A stretch of DNA of 31,060 nt from an uncultured Bacteroidales bacterium (GCA_958418815.1 CATZGB010000035.1:1-31060); one strand, 5' to 3'. Shown: positions 21,293 through 30,949, numbered from the stretch's first letter. Notes: generated from the sequence alone by a model not told the origin. Made by a program: numbers and translations.

Positions 21293-23518
21293 TTATTTGA
21301 TGACGAGCTTGCGGGAAAGCTTCTGGCCGGCAGCGTCAACTGACAGCACATAGATGCCTTCCTGGAGCGACGACGCGTCGAGGTCGAGGGTGTCGCCCGA
21401 GCCGTTGGCCGATGCCACGGCTGCTCCCTGCAGGTTGTAGAGCGAGCAGGAGAGGTTGTTTACGCCAGGGCAGCTCACCTCAAACTGCTTGCCGCCCTTG
21501 GCAACCACCATGAGGTTCTGGTCGGCGTTGTCGGCCAGGACGCTCTCGACAGAGGCGCTCATGACGATGGCCTTCTTCAGGCCGGCGAGGACGTTGATTT
21601 TGCCTGCTCCCCAGCGGTCGGTGTCGGTGGTGTAAGCATCTTTTACCGAGGTCTCGGCGATGATCTGCTGCACTTCGGCGGCGCGGAGACCGGGGCAGGC
21701 CTCAAGCCAAAGGGCGATGGCGCCAGATACGAAGGGGGTGGCCATCGAGGTGCCCTGCATGTAATACCAGGGGTAGGTGTTGTTGTTGGCTGTGGCTTTT
21801 GCCGACCAGCTTGTCTCTGCGAGGTTGCCGCTTGACACCCAGTAGCGGCTCACAGATGAGATGATCTGGGCACCGGGGGCGCACACGATGGGGAGCTGGC
21901 GGCCGTCTCCTGATTTTCCGTAGGAGGAGAATCCGGCGATGGAGCCAACGCCTTCACCGGCATTGTAGCTGTGGCGCATGCCGGAAAGCTGCGGTACGGT
22001 GGTGCGTGACACCCATGCGCCGACCGAGATGGTGTTGTAGCCGCAGGCCATTCCGTTGATGGAGCCTACGTCGGTGCCGGTGACGGAGCCGGTCCAGCCG
22101 GTCTGGTTGGCGAAGCGCACCTCGGCCTCTGAGTAGCCGTCGTATGCGTCACAGTAGCCGTTGATTCTCATGCCGGCCTGTCCGTCGATGGTGATGCCGA
22201 ACACGACATCGCCGGTCTTGGACTGCACGGTGTTGCTCATATAGATGTTGAAGCGGTTGGTCGAGCTGTCGATGCCCCAGCGAACGCTGATGGATGTGCC
22301 GGTCTCGAAGTTATTGGCTATCACGGGGTCGCTGTTGGCGTTCCAGGTGAGGCTGCCGGAGGTGCCGGTGATTTCACGGGTGGAGACTGCTTTCCTCGAC
22401 ACCTTGTCAAACAGCACGAGCTGCGCGGTGAAAGGCTTCTCATCGTTGTTCCAGAACTCGGCCGAGTACATTGTCCGGGCCTTTGCGTTGTCTGAGGCGG
22501 GCACGATGGAGGTGCGCAGGGTGGTTGCGCGGGTGAATTCCCTCTCCACTGACATCTGTGAGCCACCCTCGTTGCCGGCAGCCACTACTATGATCGCGTC
22601 CTGGGCGCGTGAGTCGAGGTAGCGGTTTACGGTCTCGCGCGGGTCATGGCTTCCTCGGTTGTGGCCCAGCGAGAGGTTGACGATCACTGGACGGCCTTCG
22701 CTTTTGGCGCGGTCGATTACAGCTCCGATGCCGGCGTTGATCGACGCGTCGTCGAATGAGCCGCAGCCGACGAGGATGTCTGCGTCGGGGGCCACGCCGT
22801 AGTAGGGGATCGCGCCGTCGGTGATTTTCACCGATGAGCCTTCGGAGTAGGCGTATGTGCCTTGGATGTCGTCGCGTCCGGTGATTGTGCCCAGGACATG
22901 GGTGCCGTGGCTCTGAGAACGGTCGTCTGTGTCAAAGACGGCGACGGCCTCGGGGGTGGCGTAGGGCGACACCTTTCCGTTGTTGGCCAGGTAGACACCC
23001 TTGACACGGGTGTTGCCGTTGTGGTCGGTGAAGTTGATGTGGTTGGGGTCGAGGCCGGTGTCGTAAAGTCCGACGTACACTCCGGCTCCGCGGTATGCTT
23101 TCGAAATGCCTTCGGCCGTGCCTTCGTGGATTCCTTCCATGAATGAGAGCTGGCGCGCCTGGTCCATGAAGGGGGCGGCCTCGTAGCCGAAGTCGATGCT
23201 CTTCACGAAATCTTCGCTTGCGAGCTGCTCGACCTGGGTGATTGGCAATGAGACGATGGCCATGTCGGCTGTGTGGTCAAGGACATTGATGCCTTTGGCC
23301 TCAAGGTCGGCCACCGATGCCCCGTCTGACAGGGTGACATACACGGTGACGTCTTTTGTCATCGCGGCCGCGCGTTGGGGCGAGGTCTTGCTTATTTCAG
23401 CCTGGAGGCGGTAGAACTCGTCAATCTGGAGATGGCCGGCATTGTTGATTTTGCTTTGGGCCGCCAAGGGGAGGCAGCATCCTGCTGCCAGGGCCCCGCA
23501 GAGTAAAAGTTTCTTCAT
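21293..23518 (-). CDS. Subtilisin-like S8 peptidase with T9SS sorting domain
   Basis: This is a secreted serine protease. From the ATG at 23518 it has 741 residues with signal peptide MKKLLLCGALAAGCCLPLAA. A prodomain-like region (about 50-115) precedes the S8 domain. The catalytic triad is D153 (YDTGLD), H204 (SHGTHVLG) and S591 (GTSMATPFVSGA), with oxyanion N316 (AAGNEG). A beta-rich insert (about 340-490) interrupts the domain. Residues about 658-741 form a type A Por/T9SS C-terminal domain (SLYNLQG, LQEGIYVLSVDAAGQKLSRK), implying export through the type IX system and surface anchoring or release. The longer frame from 23614 only adds residues before the signal. It diverges from susC across a 715-base region. 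Confidence 0.96.
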   Translation of the reverse strand: MKKLLLCGALAAGCCLPLAAQSKINNAGHLQIDEFYRLQAEISKTSPQRAAAMTKDVTVYVTLSDGASVADLEAKGINVLDHTADMAIVSLPITQVEQLASEDFVKSIDFGYEAAPFMDQARQLSFMEGIHEGTAEGISKAYRGAGVYVGLYDTGLDPNHINFTDHNGNTRVKGVYLANNGKVSPYATPEAVAVFDTDDRSQSHGTHVLGTITGRDDIQGTYAYSEGSSVKITDGAIPYYGVAPDADILVGCGSFDDASINAGIGAVIDRAKSEGRPVIVNLSLGHNRGSHDPRETVNRYLDSRAQDAIIVVAAGNEGGSQMSVEREFTRATTLRTSIVPASDNAKARTMYSAEFWNNDEKPFTAQLVLFDKVSRKAVSTREITGTSGSLTWNANSDPVIANNFETGTSISVRWGIDSSTNRFNIYMSNTVQSKTGDVVFGITIDGQAGMRINGYCDAYDGYSEAEVRFANQTGWTGSVTGTDVGSINGMACGYNTISVGAWVSRTTVPQLSGMRHSYNAGEGVGSIAGFSSYGKSGDGRQLPIVCAPGAQIISSVSRYWVSSGNLAETSWSAKATANNNTYPWYYMQGTSMATPFVSGAIALWLEACPGLRAAEVQQIIAETSVKDAYTTDTDRWGAGKINVLAGLKKAIVMSASVESVLADNADQNLMVVAKGGKQFEVSCPGVNNLSCSLYNLQGAAVASANGSGDTLDLDASSLQEGIYVLSVDAAGQKLSRKLVIK

Positions 23519-23664
23519 CCTGTTATCTATAATGTTTCTTTTTCCTTTTTGTGATAGACCGCTTAGGCCGGGCGTGCCATATGTTACTCGCCATATATAA
23601 TTAATGTGTGACAATGTCAGAGACAGCTTGTTTTACGCTGGGCCGTGCGGAATGCCTTGATGGG

Positions 23665-23697
23665 CAAAGTTACTAATTTCCTTGGAAAAAACACAAT
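23665..23697 (-). promoter_or_regulatory. Promoter of S8 peptidase gene
   Basis: On the minus strand, ATTG (23697-23694), a 21-base spacer and TAACTTTG (23672-23665) fit the Bacteroidota promoter with one mismatch. The predicted leader is about 140 bases. Confidence 0.65.
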
Positions 23698-24021
23698 AAA
23701 GGCTGTTAAAAATCAAAGGCGTATGTTCTTTTTAAGAAATGGTTGCATTTTGCCCTCGTAATCATGGCTTTTGCCGGGTTTGTGTCAGGCCTGACGGGGA
23801 GATGGTTTGCTAAGTGGTGTTTCTTAAAATGTGAAAGTTGCTTAACGCAGGGTTAACATATGTTGGCGGCGGGGTGTCGGCGGAGTCCCGGCTGTCGCGC
23901 CATGAAAAATTCCAGAATGTGAAGTTGTTGATTTATAGCATTATATGCTGAATGGCCCATGCGGGGTGTGTTCCATTGGCCACTTTTTTTGTTAAGGCAT
24001 CTGAATTTTGTTTGCAAAATG

Positions 24022-24052
24022 TTTGGATTTTTGGCATTTTGTTGTAACTTTG
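24022..24052 (+). promoter_or_regulatory. Promoter of susC-susD operon
   Basis: TTTG (24022-24025), 19 bases and TAACTTTG (24045-24052) match the Bacteroidota consensus. The predicted start near 24059 gives an untranslated leader of about 175 bases, long enough for post-transcriptional control. Confidence 0.78.
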
Positions 24053-24233
24053 CAAAACACCAGTGGAAAAACGCATTGTTTTTCATTGATGGCTGGTTAT
24101 AAATGTTAAGATGAAGAGAAAATTTTTGCTCTGATAATAAGTGTTTACGCCGACGGGCTTTTAGCGTGTCTTTTGGCCCGGCCGGTTCGCTCAACGGAAA
24201 TATTCAAAATTTATGTTTAATAATCTTTAGTGT

Positions 24234-27200
24234 ATGAAAAAGCTGTTTCTATTGATGACGACAGTGCTGCTCATGACCGTGTGCGCAATCGCGCAGACCA
24301 AGGTCGTGTCTGGTACGGTCGTTTATGCCGGCGATGACGAGCCTCTTCCCGGGGCGACCATTCTGCCGGTTGGCGGCGGTCAAGGTACTTCTACTGACCT
24401 TGACGGTAAGTTCACTCTCACCGTCCCCGCCTCGGTAACCAAGCTTAAGGTTTCTTACGTAGGTATGATTGAGCAGACAGTGAATGCCGGTCAGGACATT
24501 GTTGTCAAGCTCGACAATTCCGAGAACAACCTCGACGAGGTTATGGTCGTTGCCTACGGTACGGCCAAGAAAAGCGCCTACACCGGTTCTGCTTCTGTCG
24601 TGAAGGCAGATCAGATCGAGTCGCGCCAGGTGACCAACGCGGTCAGCGCCCTCGCCGGTACGGTAGCCGGCGCCCAGGTGCTCACCACCAACGGCCAGCC
24701 CGGTTCCTCCCCCACAGTCTACATCCGCGGTGTCGGATCCCTCAACGCAGGCACCCAGCCTCTCTACGTGGTTGACGGCATGCCTTTCGACGGGGATATC
24801 GCCTCGCTCAACACCAATGACATTGAGTCAATGACCGTCCTCAAGGACGCCGCTGCCGCAGCCCTCTACGGTGCCCGCGGCGCCAACGGTGTCATCCTCA
24901 TCACCACCAAGTCTGGTAAGGAGGGCAACGCCGTCGTGACAGTTGACGCAAAGTGGGGTGCCAACGCCCGCGAAATCACCGGCTACGACGTGATCAAGAG
25001 CCCCGCCCTCTATACTGAAATGGCTTATCAGGCTATCCGCAACGGATACCTCTACCATCAGGGTCTTGACGCTGCCACCGCTCACCAGTATGCAAACCGC
25101 GACATGTACAGCGCTTTCGGTGCCGGCTACCAGATCTGGAATGTCCCCGCCGGACAGCAGATGATCGGCACCAATGGCAAGCTCAACCCCGCCGCCACCC
25201 TTGGTTATTCAAACGGGACGAACTACTTCATCCCCGATGACTGGAGCAAGGAGACTTTCAGGCACGGTCTGCGCCAGGAGTACAATGTGACCATATCCGG
25301 CGGTTCAGAGCGCTTCAAGTTCTACGGCAGCTTCGGTTACCTTGGTGACGAAGGTATCGTGAAGGGGTCTAACTACGACCGTGTTTCCTCGCGTGTCGCT
25401 GCTGACTACCAGGCCAAGAAATGGCTCAAGGTAGGTGCTACCATGGCCTACAACCACGTCAAATCCGGTTGGCCCTCGGGTCAGGATGACGGCGGTACAG
25501 CCACGAATGCCTTCGGTTTCTGCGACGGAGTGGCTCCCGTGTATCCTATCTATGTCCGCAACGCCGACGGTTCACTTATGATGGATTCGCGCAGCGGTTA
25601 TCCCGTGTATGACTACGGAGATGGCAAATACGCCATCGGCACCAACCGTATGTATATGTCGGGCGGTAACGCCGCCAGCTCATTCATCTACGACACATCC
25701 ACAATGTTGATGGACATCCTCAACACCAAGTGGTATGCCACCATCACCCCCATCGACAACCTCAACATCACCGGTAGCGTCGGATACTTCCTCGACAACA
25801 CCCGTAACCATATAATCAACAACCCCTGGTACGGCGCTTCCGAGGCTCTCGGTGGTATGGCCGAACAGGACTTTGCCCGTACACGCGGTCTCAACCTCCA
25901 GGCGCTCGCATCCTACCGCCACACTGTGGCCGATGTTCATCACCTCGACTACCTCCTGGGTTATGAGAGCTACGACCTCAATGCCGAGTCCCTCTACTCA
26001 TACGGCTACCATCTCTATGATCCCTACAACTGGTCGATCAACAACACCCTGAATGACTCCAAGCGTCAGACACGTGGTGGCAACCCGACCAACTACACCA
26101 CCCGTGGTATCTTTGGCCGTGTCAACTATGATTACGACTCGAAATATTTCGCAAGTGTCTCTTACCGTCGCGATGCTTCTTCACGTTTCGCTCCCGACAA
26201 GCGCTGGGGTAACTTCTACTCCCTCTCTGCCGCATGGGACATGTCAAACGAGAAGTTCCTCGAATCCACCTCTTCCTGGCTTGACCTTCTGAAAGTGAAG
26301 TTCTCCTTCGGACAGCAGGGTAACGACAACATCGGCAACTACTACGCTTACGTTGACCAGTACTCGATTTCTGGTGAGAACGCCTGGTCTGACGGTTCGC
26401 TCTACTACAAGGGTAACCCCGACATCACCTGGGAGACCTCCAACGCCCTCAATGCCGGTGTCGATTTCAGCTTCTTCCAGGGCCGTCTCGCCGGTACCGT
26501 TGAGTACTTCCAGCGCCAGACATCAGACATGCTCTACAGGAAGCCTGTCGCTCCTTCGCTCGGTTATGAGTATTTCCCGATGAATGTCGGTTCGATGAAG
26601 AACTATGGTCTCGAGCTCGAGGTGAACTACCGCCCGATCGCCAACCGCCACATCACCTGGGAAATCAACGCCAACCTCACCTGGATCCGCAACAAGATCA
26701 TCAAGCTCACCGATGACGTGAAGGGTCAGATCATCAACGGCATGACAATCTGGAAAGAGGGTGAATCGCGCTACAACTACTACCTCGTAGACTACGCCGG
26801 AGTCAATCCCGAGAATGGTGAGCCCCTCTATTGGACCCGCAATCCGATTCTTGACGCTGCTGGCGAAGCCACCGGTGAATACGGACCCGAGTACATGACC
26901 AACAACTACGACCACGCTTATGCCAACAACCGCAAGGAGACCGGCAACAACCTGCCCCCCGTCTATGGTGGTTTCGGCACCACAGTCAAGTTCTATGGCT
27001 TCGACTTCGGTATCCAGTTCAGCTATCAGGTGGGCGGACGCACCTTCGACAATCTCTACGGTCGTCTGATGCACAACGGCGCGACAACAAACCTCGGTAC
27101 AAACTTCCACACCGATATGCTCAACGCCTGGACCCCCGAAAACCGTTACACCGACATTCCCAAGCTTGACACCCAGGCCGCTTATAACCTCGGAGGCCAG

Positions 27201-27452
27201 TGGACCACCTTCAACCTGGTAAGCTCCAACTACCTCTCGCTTAACAACATCACTCTCGGCTACACTCTCCCCGCCAAGTGGACCACCAAACTCGGCATCG
27301 AGTCTGTAAGGGTCTATGGAGCTGCCGACAATGTGGCTCTCTGGGCTAAGCGCAAAGGTCTTGACCCCCGTATGACCCTCACCGCAACCGGCGACTACGG
27401 TACATACTCCGTGGTGCGCACAATCTCAGGCGGTATCAAGGTGGTATTCTAA
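24234..27452 (+). CDS. SusC/RagA-family TonB-dependent outer-membrane transporter
   Basis: This outer-membrane channel imports oligosaccharides or peptides using TonB energy, with the SusD-like protein as its lid. The 1072 residues contain a signal peptide ending CAIA (residue 20), a carboxypeptidase-regulatory-like domain (about 24-95), the TonB-box region DEVMVVAYGT (101-110), and a plug domain (about 115-225) with VYIRGVGSLN and PLYVVDGMPF. A beta barrel runs to the C-terminus (GGIKVVF). It is the first gene of a three-gene operon with susD 27 bases downstream. The substrate cannot be read from sequence. No anti-sigma/ECF pair or hybrid sensor is nearby, and no N-terminal STN domain for such signalling is seen. 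Confidence 0.98.
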   Translation: MKKLFLLMTTVLLMTVCAIAQTKVVSGTVVYAGDDEPLPGATILPVGGGQGTSTDLDGKFTLTVPASVTKLKVSYVGMIEQTVNAGQDIVVKLDNSENNLDEVMVVAYGTAKKSAYTGSASVVKADQIESRQVTNAVSALAGTVAGAQVLTTNGQPGSSPTVYIRGVGSLNAGTQPLYVVDGMPFDGDIASLNTNDIESMTVLKDAAAAALYGARGANGVILITTKSGKEGNAVVTVDAKWGANAREITGYDVIKSPALYTEMAYQAIRNGYLYHQGLDAATAHQYANRDMYSAFGAGYQIWNVPAGQQMIGTNGKLNPAATLGYSNGTNYFIPDDWSKETFRHGLRQEYNVTISGGSERFKFYGSFGYLGDEGIVKGSNYDRVSSRVAADYQAKKWLKVGATMAYNHVKSGWPSGQDDGGTATNAFGFCDGVAPVYPIYVRNADGSLMMDSRSGYPVYDYGDGKYAIGTNRMYMSGGNAASSFIYDTSTMLMDILNTKWYATITPIDNLNITGSVGYFLDNTRNHIINNPWYGASEALGGMAEQDFARTRGLNLQALASYRHTVADVHHLDYLLGYESYDLNAESLYSYGYHLYDPYNWSINNTLNDSKRQTRGGNPTNYTTRGIFGRVNYDYDSKYFASVSYRRDASSRFAPDKRWGNFYSLSAAWDMSNEKFLESTSSWLDLLKVKFSFGQQGNDNIGNYYAYVDQYSISGENAWSDGSLYYKGNPDITWETSNALNAGVDFSFFQGRLAGTVEYFQRQTSDMLYRKPVAPSLGYEYFPMNVGSMKNYGLELEVNYRPIANRHITWEINANLTWIRNKIIKLTDDVKGQIINGMTIWKEGESRYNYYLVDYAGVNPENGEPLYWTRNPILDAAGEATGEYGPEYMTNNYDHAYANNRKETGNNLPPVYGGFGTTVKFYGFDFGIQFSYQVGGRTFDNLYGRLMHNGATTNLGTNFHTDMLNAWTPENRYTDIPKLDTQAAYNLGGQWTTFNLVSSNYLSLNNITLGYTLPAKWTTKLGIESVRVYGAADNVALWAKRKGLDPRMTLTATGDYGTYSVVRTISGGIKVVF

Positions 27453-27479
27453 AATTAACGCTAATCCCGACATTTCAAT

Positions 27480-29120
27480 ATGAAAACTATAAAATCACTT
27501 CTTGCTGTTGCCGTCGCTGGGGTCGCCCTCTCGGCGTGTAACGATCTTCAGCAGGCACCTCTCTCCAACGTGGTGACTGCTGACCAGAAGAAGCAGGTCG
27601 TTGCGGATAACCCCGAAATGATGGCTGCGTCGGTCAACGCCATCCCGGGAATGACTTCATCCCGTTTCGCCATCTGGGGCGGTGACCCCCGCCAGGATGC
27701 CGACTTCGGTGTCCCCTCGATCTTCATGATCATGGACCATCGCGGCCAGGACATGCCTTCAGCGCTCAATGGTTACCAGTGGTACAGCGCCGCTTTGGAA
27801 ATGAGCGACTTTGGTGGTAGCTACTATGACAACTACATCATCTGGAACACCTTCTACAACCTCATCAACACTTGCAACTCGGTTTGCGCACTCGTTGATC
27901 CGGACACAGAGGATCCTGTGATGCAGTACTACCGCGCCCAGGCTGTCGGTTACCGTGGCTACGCATATCTCAACCTCGCACAGCTCTACCAGTTCACTTA
28001 TGTCAAGAATCCCCAGGCCCCGACCGTACCGGTCATCACCGACCTGAATCTTGACCAGGCTGCCGCCGAAGGTATGGCACGTGCCACCGGCACCGAGATC
28101 TTCGCCCAGATTATGAGCGACTTCGGCGAGGCCATCTCTCTGCTTGACAAGGCCGAGGCCCATGGCAACACCCGTGCCACCATGGCCAGCGGAAACCTCG
28201 TTAAGACATTCCTCAACCAGGCTGTCGTCTATGGTCTCCGTGCCCGTGCCGACCTGCTCCTGCAGGATTACGCCGCCGCCGAAAGCGATGCCAAGAAGGC
28301 TATCGACCTTGCAGGAAACGAAGGTCTCAGCCCCTACAGCATGACTGAGGTGTCCGTTCCCAGCATTATCCAGATAACCGACCATTCATGGGTATGGGGT
28401 TTCTATGTTGATCCCGGTTCGCTGCTCACCGGCCTCATCGGCTGGGGCGGTCAGATGATGCCTTGGCACGCCACCGCCTGCTATCCCGGCGCCGGTGTGT
28501 ACCGCTGCATCAACAAGGCCCTCTACGAGTCGATTCCCGCTAATGACGTCCGCAAGAACTGGTGGTTCAATGGCACAAACGCGCCCAGCACCCTCCCCAG
28601 CTCTTACAGTGAATATCTCCGCAACGGCTCAAGCTACGGTCTCTCGGATTACTCACCTTACATGCAGGTTAAGTTCGGTGCTTACAACGACGAGCCCGGT
28701 GCGACAACCAATGCCGAGGATGTCCCCTACATGCGTGTCGAGGAGCTTTATCTGATGCTCGCCGAGGCCCAGGGTATGCAGAACCCCGCCGCTGGCGCAC
28801 AGACCCTCACCAACCTGATTGCCACCTATCGTCAGCCCGGTTATGTATGCAACGCCCAGACAAAGGAAATCTTCATGGAAGAGCTTTGGAAGCAGCGTCG
28901 TATCGAGCTTTGGGGCGAAGGCTTCAGCTACTTCGACATCATGCGCTTCCAGAAGGGCATCGACCGTCGTGGCGGTGGTTATGACCCGACTCTCGTGTTC
29001 GTGGTTTCTCCCGACGATCCCGTTCTGCTGTATGAAATCAACATCCGCGAGGCTCAGGCCAACCCGCTGATCGGCCCGACCAGCAACAACGCATCTGTCC
29101 CCAATGCTGTGGCTGAATAA
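27480..29120 (+). CDS. SusD/RagB-family surface lipoprotein
   Basis: This is the substrate-binding lid of the SusC transporter. The 546 residues start with a signal peptide and lipobox LSAC20. NDLQQAP follows, with an acidic residue soon after Cys as in surface-exposed lipoproteins. Alpha-helical TPR-like segments are typical of SusD (NLINTCNSVCALV, YRGYAYLNLAQLYQF, DYAAAESDAKKAIDLA). The C-terminal conserved patch is MRVEELYLMLAEAQG, then EELWKQRRIELWGEG and FSYFDIMRF. It lies between susC and a surface lipoprotein gene in one operon. Confidence 0.97.
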   Translation: MKTIKSLLAVAVAGVALSACNDLQQAPLSNVVTADQKKQVVADNPEMMAASVNAIPGMTSSRFAIWGGDPRQDADFGVPSIFMIMDHRGQDMPSALNGYQWYSAALEMSDFGGSYYDNYIIWNTFYNLINTCNSVCALVDPDTEDPVMQYYRAQAVGYRGYAYLNLAQLYQFTYVKNPQAPTVPVITDLNLDQAAAEGMARATGTEIFAQIMSDFGEAISLLDKAEAHGNTRATMASGNLVKTFLNQAVVYGLRARADLLLQDYAAAESDAKKAIDLAGNEGLSPYSMTEVSVPSIIQITDHSWVWGFYVDPGSLLTGLIGWGGQMMPWHATACYPGAGVYRCINKALYESIPANDVRKNWWFNGTNAPSTLPSSYSEYLRNGSSYGLSDYSPYMQVKFGAYNDEPGATTNAEDVPYMRVEELYLMLAEAQGMQNPAAGAQTLTNLIATYRQPGYVCNAQTKEIFMEELWKQRRIELWGEGFSYFDIMRFQKGIDRRGGGYDPTLVFVVSPDDPVLLYEINIREAQANPLIGPTSNNASVPNAVAE

Positions 29121-29173
29121 GCTCAAAGCGGTTCAAATTACTTACGATATCTCTTTTTGAAAAATTAAAAGAT

Positions 29174-30847
29174 ATGAAATTCAATAAATTAACCGTAGGT
29201 CTCGGTCTGCTCGCCATGATGTTCACGGCGTGTGACAAAGCCGCTGAGCAGGAATACACCCCTGCCGTGCCGGTTGCCACTCCTCCGGCCTACTTCGCGC
29301 TGGACACTGACGGCAGTGTCATCATCGACGAGAACCAGACCTCATTCGAGGTGCCCGTTTACCGCGCAAACACAGCTGGCGACCAGATTGTCAATGTCAA
29401 CTGCAATGTCAACGGCGACTTCTTCTCATATGTAATCGGCGACAATCCCGCTGTGGAATTCAATGCCGCCAATGGTGAGGGTTCAGCCACCATCCCCGTG
29501 GCTTTCGAGAATGGCAAGGGTGAGTCGATCATCACCATCACATATCCTTGGAATGACATGGCGGCTTCGGCTGGTACCTACTACCAGTTTGAGTTCTCGA
29601 CCGAAGGTGAGGACACCGAGTATTTCGCGACCTCAGCTGAATACACCGCCATCTACATTCCTTGGGAGACTGTCACTGGCCCGAAGGGCGAGACCGCTGC
29701 AACCTGGAAGGATGATGTCCTCTACACCGGTTTCAACGTGACTGGCGCGAATGCTGTCTGGGAAGTGGATATCCAGGGCAACCCCCTTACCCCCGGCCTG
29801 TATCGTATCCTCAACCCCTATTCGGGAGCTCCTCAGAACTCGAGCGGTGACAACTTCCAGTATCATGGCACCGGCGACAACTGGATGTACATCAACGCTA
29901 CCGACCCCAACAATGTCTATCTTTCAGACAAGCTGGGCAACGCGTCTCCCAACTACGACACAGAGTACACCCTCAGCGCCGAATACAGCGACATATCACT
30001 GTTTGACCGTGCCGCAGGTGCCATCGCAAACGAAGTGGTTAGCGCAAACTATCCCAACGATGGTTACGGAATGGGTGTCCGCAACGACTTCGAGACCGGA
30101 GGCGTAACATATGTGGATTATATCGAGTTCAAGCCTGCTCACTTCTATGTCTACACCAATGGTTACACCCTGGACAGCGCCGGCTCGCTGGTGATCGTGT
30201 TCCCCGGTGGTTCCGGCAAGCGTGAATGGAATGACCTTGGTATGGCCACCTACACCGACGCAATGCTCTCTTGCGCCAACGGTATGGACGAGGTTTCCTA
30301 TCAGGTGCCCGTGCAGCAGAATGTCGACAATCCTTCCATCTATCGTCTTGTGAATCCCTACACCACATACTGGGTTGAGCCTATGCCTCTCGACGACGAC
30401 TTCAACATCGTCATCGACTGCTCGGATCCCGACTATGTCCTCGTGAGTGCGCAGGATACCGGTAACTATGTGGAAGAAGGCCGTGACATCTACGCGCTCT
30501 ACATGACCAACGCCGCATATTACTTCACAAGTATCGTGTCTGGCACTGCCGCAAAGACAAAGGCAGAGATTATTGCCCTTGGCCTGAATGACACATTCTC
30601 TGGCGGCGTCATCAACATCGCCCACGCCATGGGTCTCTACCTCGATGACGAGGGTTATATCGCAGGCGGATTCGACTGCGCTTCCGAGGGCACTCCCGGC
30701 TGTGTCGTGAAGCTGCCCGCCGGCTCAGGCGCTCCCGCCCGTTATGTGACACCCCAGGCTGCCAACACCCCGAAGGCCAAGAAGCAGCGTTCGGGCGAGC
30801 TCAAGGCTGTCAAGCTGTTTGATATCCCCGCTTTCCGCGTGAAGTGA
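29174..30847 (+). CDS. Surface lipoprotein with two tandem repeats, SusE position
   Basis: This 557-residue lipoprotein (lipobox FTAC20, then DKAAEQE) occupies the place of SusE or another surface glycan-binding protein. Residues about 40-165 form a beta sandwich resembling Calx-beta-like modules (DENQTSFEVPVYR). Two related units of about 170 residues follow, roughly 178-349 and 352-523. Shared marks are W-x-D at 178/352, GLYRILNPY (208-216) with SIYRLVNPY (388-396), an I-x4-DP-x2-V element (240-248/415-422), GN at 255-256/430-431 and a closing GSG (346/517). I recognise no named family for the unit. It starts 53 bases after susD and ends the operon before the terminator at 30911. Ligand binding is inferred from position. 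Confidence 0.93.
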   Translation: MKFNKLTVGLGLLAMMFTACDKAAEQEYTPAVPVATPPAYFALDTDGSVIIDENQTSFEVPVYRANTAGDQIVNVNCNVNGDFFSYVIGDNPAVEFNAANGEGSATIPVAFENGKGESIITITYPWNDMAASAGTYYQFEFSTEGEDTEYFATSAEYTAIYIPWETVTGPKGETAATWKDDVLYTGFNVTGANAVWEVDIQGNPLTPGLYRILNPYSGAPQNSSGDNFQYHGTGDNWMYINATDPNNVYLSDKLGNASPNYDTEYTLSAEYSDISLFDRAAGAIANEVVSANYPNDGYGMGVRNDFETGGVTYVDYIEFKPAHFYVYTNGYTLDSAGSLVIVFPGGSGKREWNDLGMATYTDAMLSCANGMDEVSYQVPVQQNVDNPSIYRLVNPYTTYWVEPMPLDDDFNIVIDCSDPDYVLVSAQDTGNYVEEGRDIYALYMTNAAYYFTSIVSGTAAKTKAEIIALGLNDTFSGGVINIAHAMGLYLDDEGYIAGGFDCASEGTPGCVVKLPAGSGAPARYVTPQAANTPKAKKQRSGELKAVKLFDIPAFRVK

Positions 30848-30910
30848 TTTTATAGGAGATGGCGCGGCGGTGAATCGCGCTGCCGCGGACCATTCTCGGT
30901 CTGATAATAA

Positions 30911-30948
30911 AAGAGGCTGTGTCGTCAACCGACACGGCCTCTTTTTTT
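30911..30948 (+). terminator. Terminator of susC operon; intron target
   Basis: A 14-bp stem with one G-U pair, AAGAGGCTGTGTCG (30911-30924) with CGACACGGCCTCTT (30930-30943), closes on TCAAC and is followed by T residues through 30948. The group II intron-like sequence begins one or two bases later, matching the known preference of class C introns for terminators. Confidence 0.93.
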
Positions 30949-30949
30949 G

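Larger units (their letters stand above)
23519..24233. other. Large divergent intergenic region between S8 peptidase and susC
   Basis: This 715-base AT-rich region holds the two divergent promoters, a leader of about 140 bases for the peptidase and one of about 175 bases for susC. Between them are a perfect 10-base palindrome AACATATGTT (23855-23864) and a weak hairpin followed by seven T (23951-23990) that could end a small RNA. A minus-strand open frame of 113 codons (23853-24194) has no recognisable features and would overlap the susC promoter and leader; it is not called. Confidence 0.65.

Noticed and set aside
23951..23990. Small-RNA terminator called as a feature
   Set aside because: The stem is only about five pairs and no matching upstream promoter was found; it is kept only as a remark in the intergenic entry.
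23853..24194. 113-codon minus-strand open frame in the susC upstream region
   Set aside because: It would overlap the susC promoter and leader, has no signal, domain or coding bias, and no promoter of its own was found.
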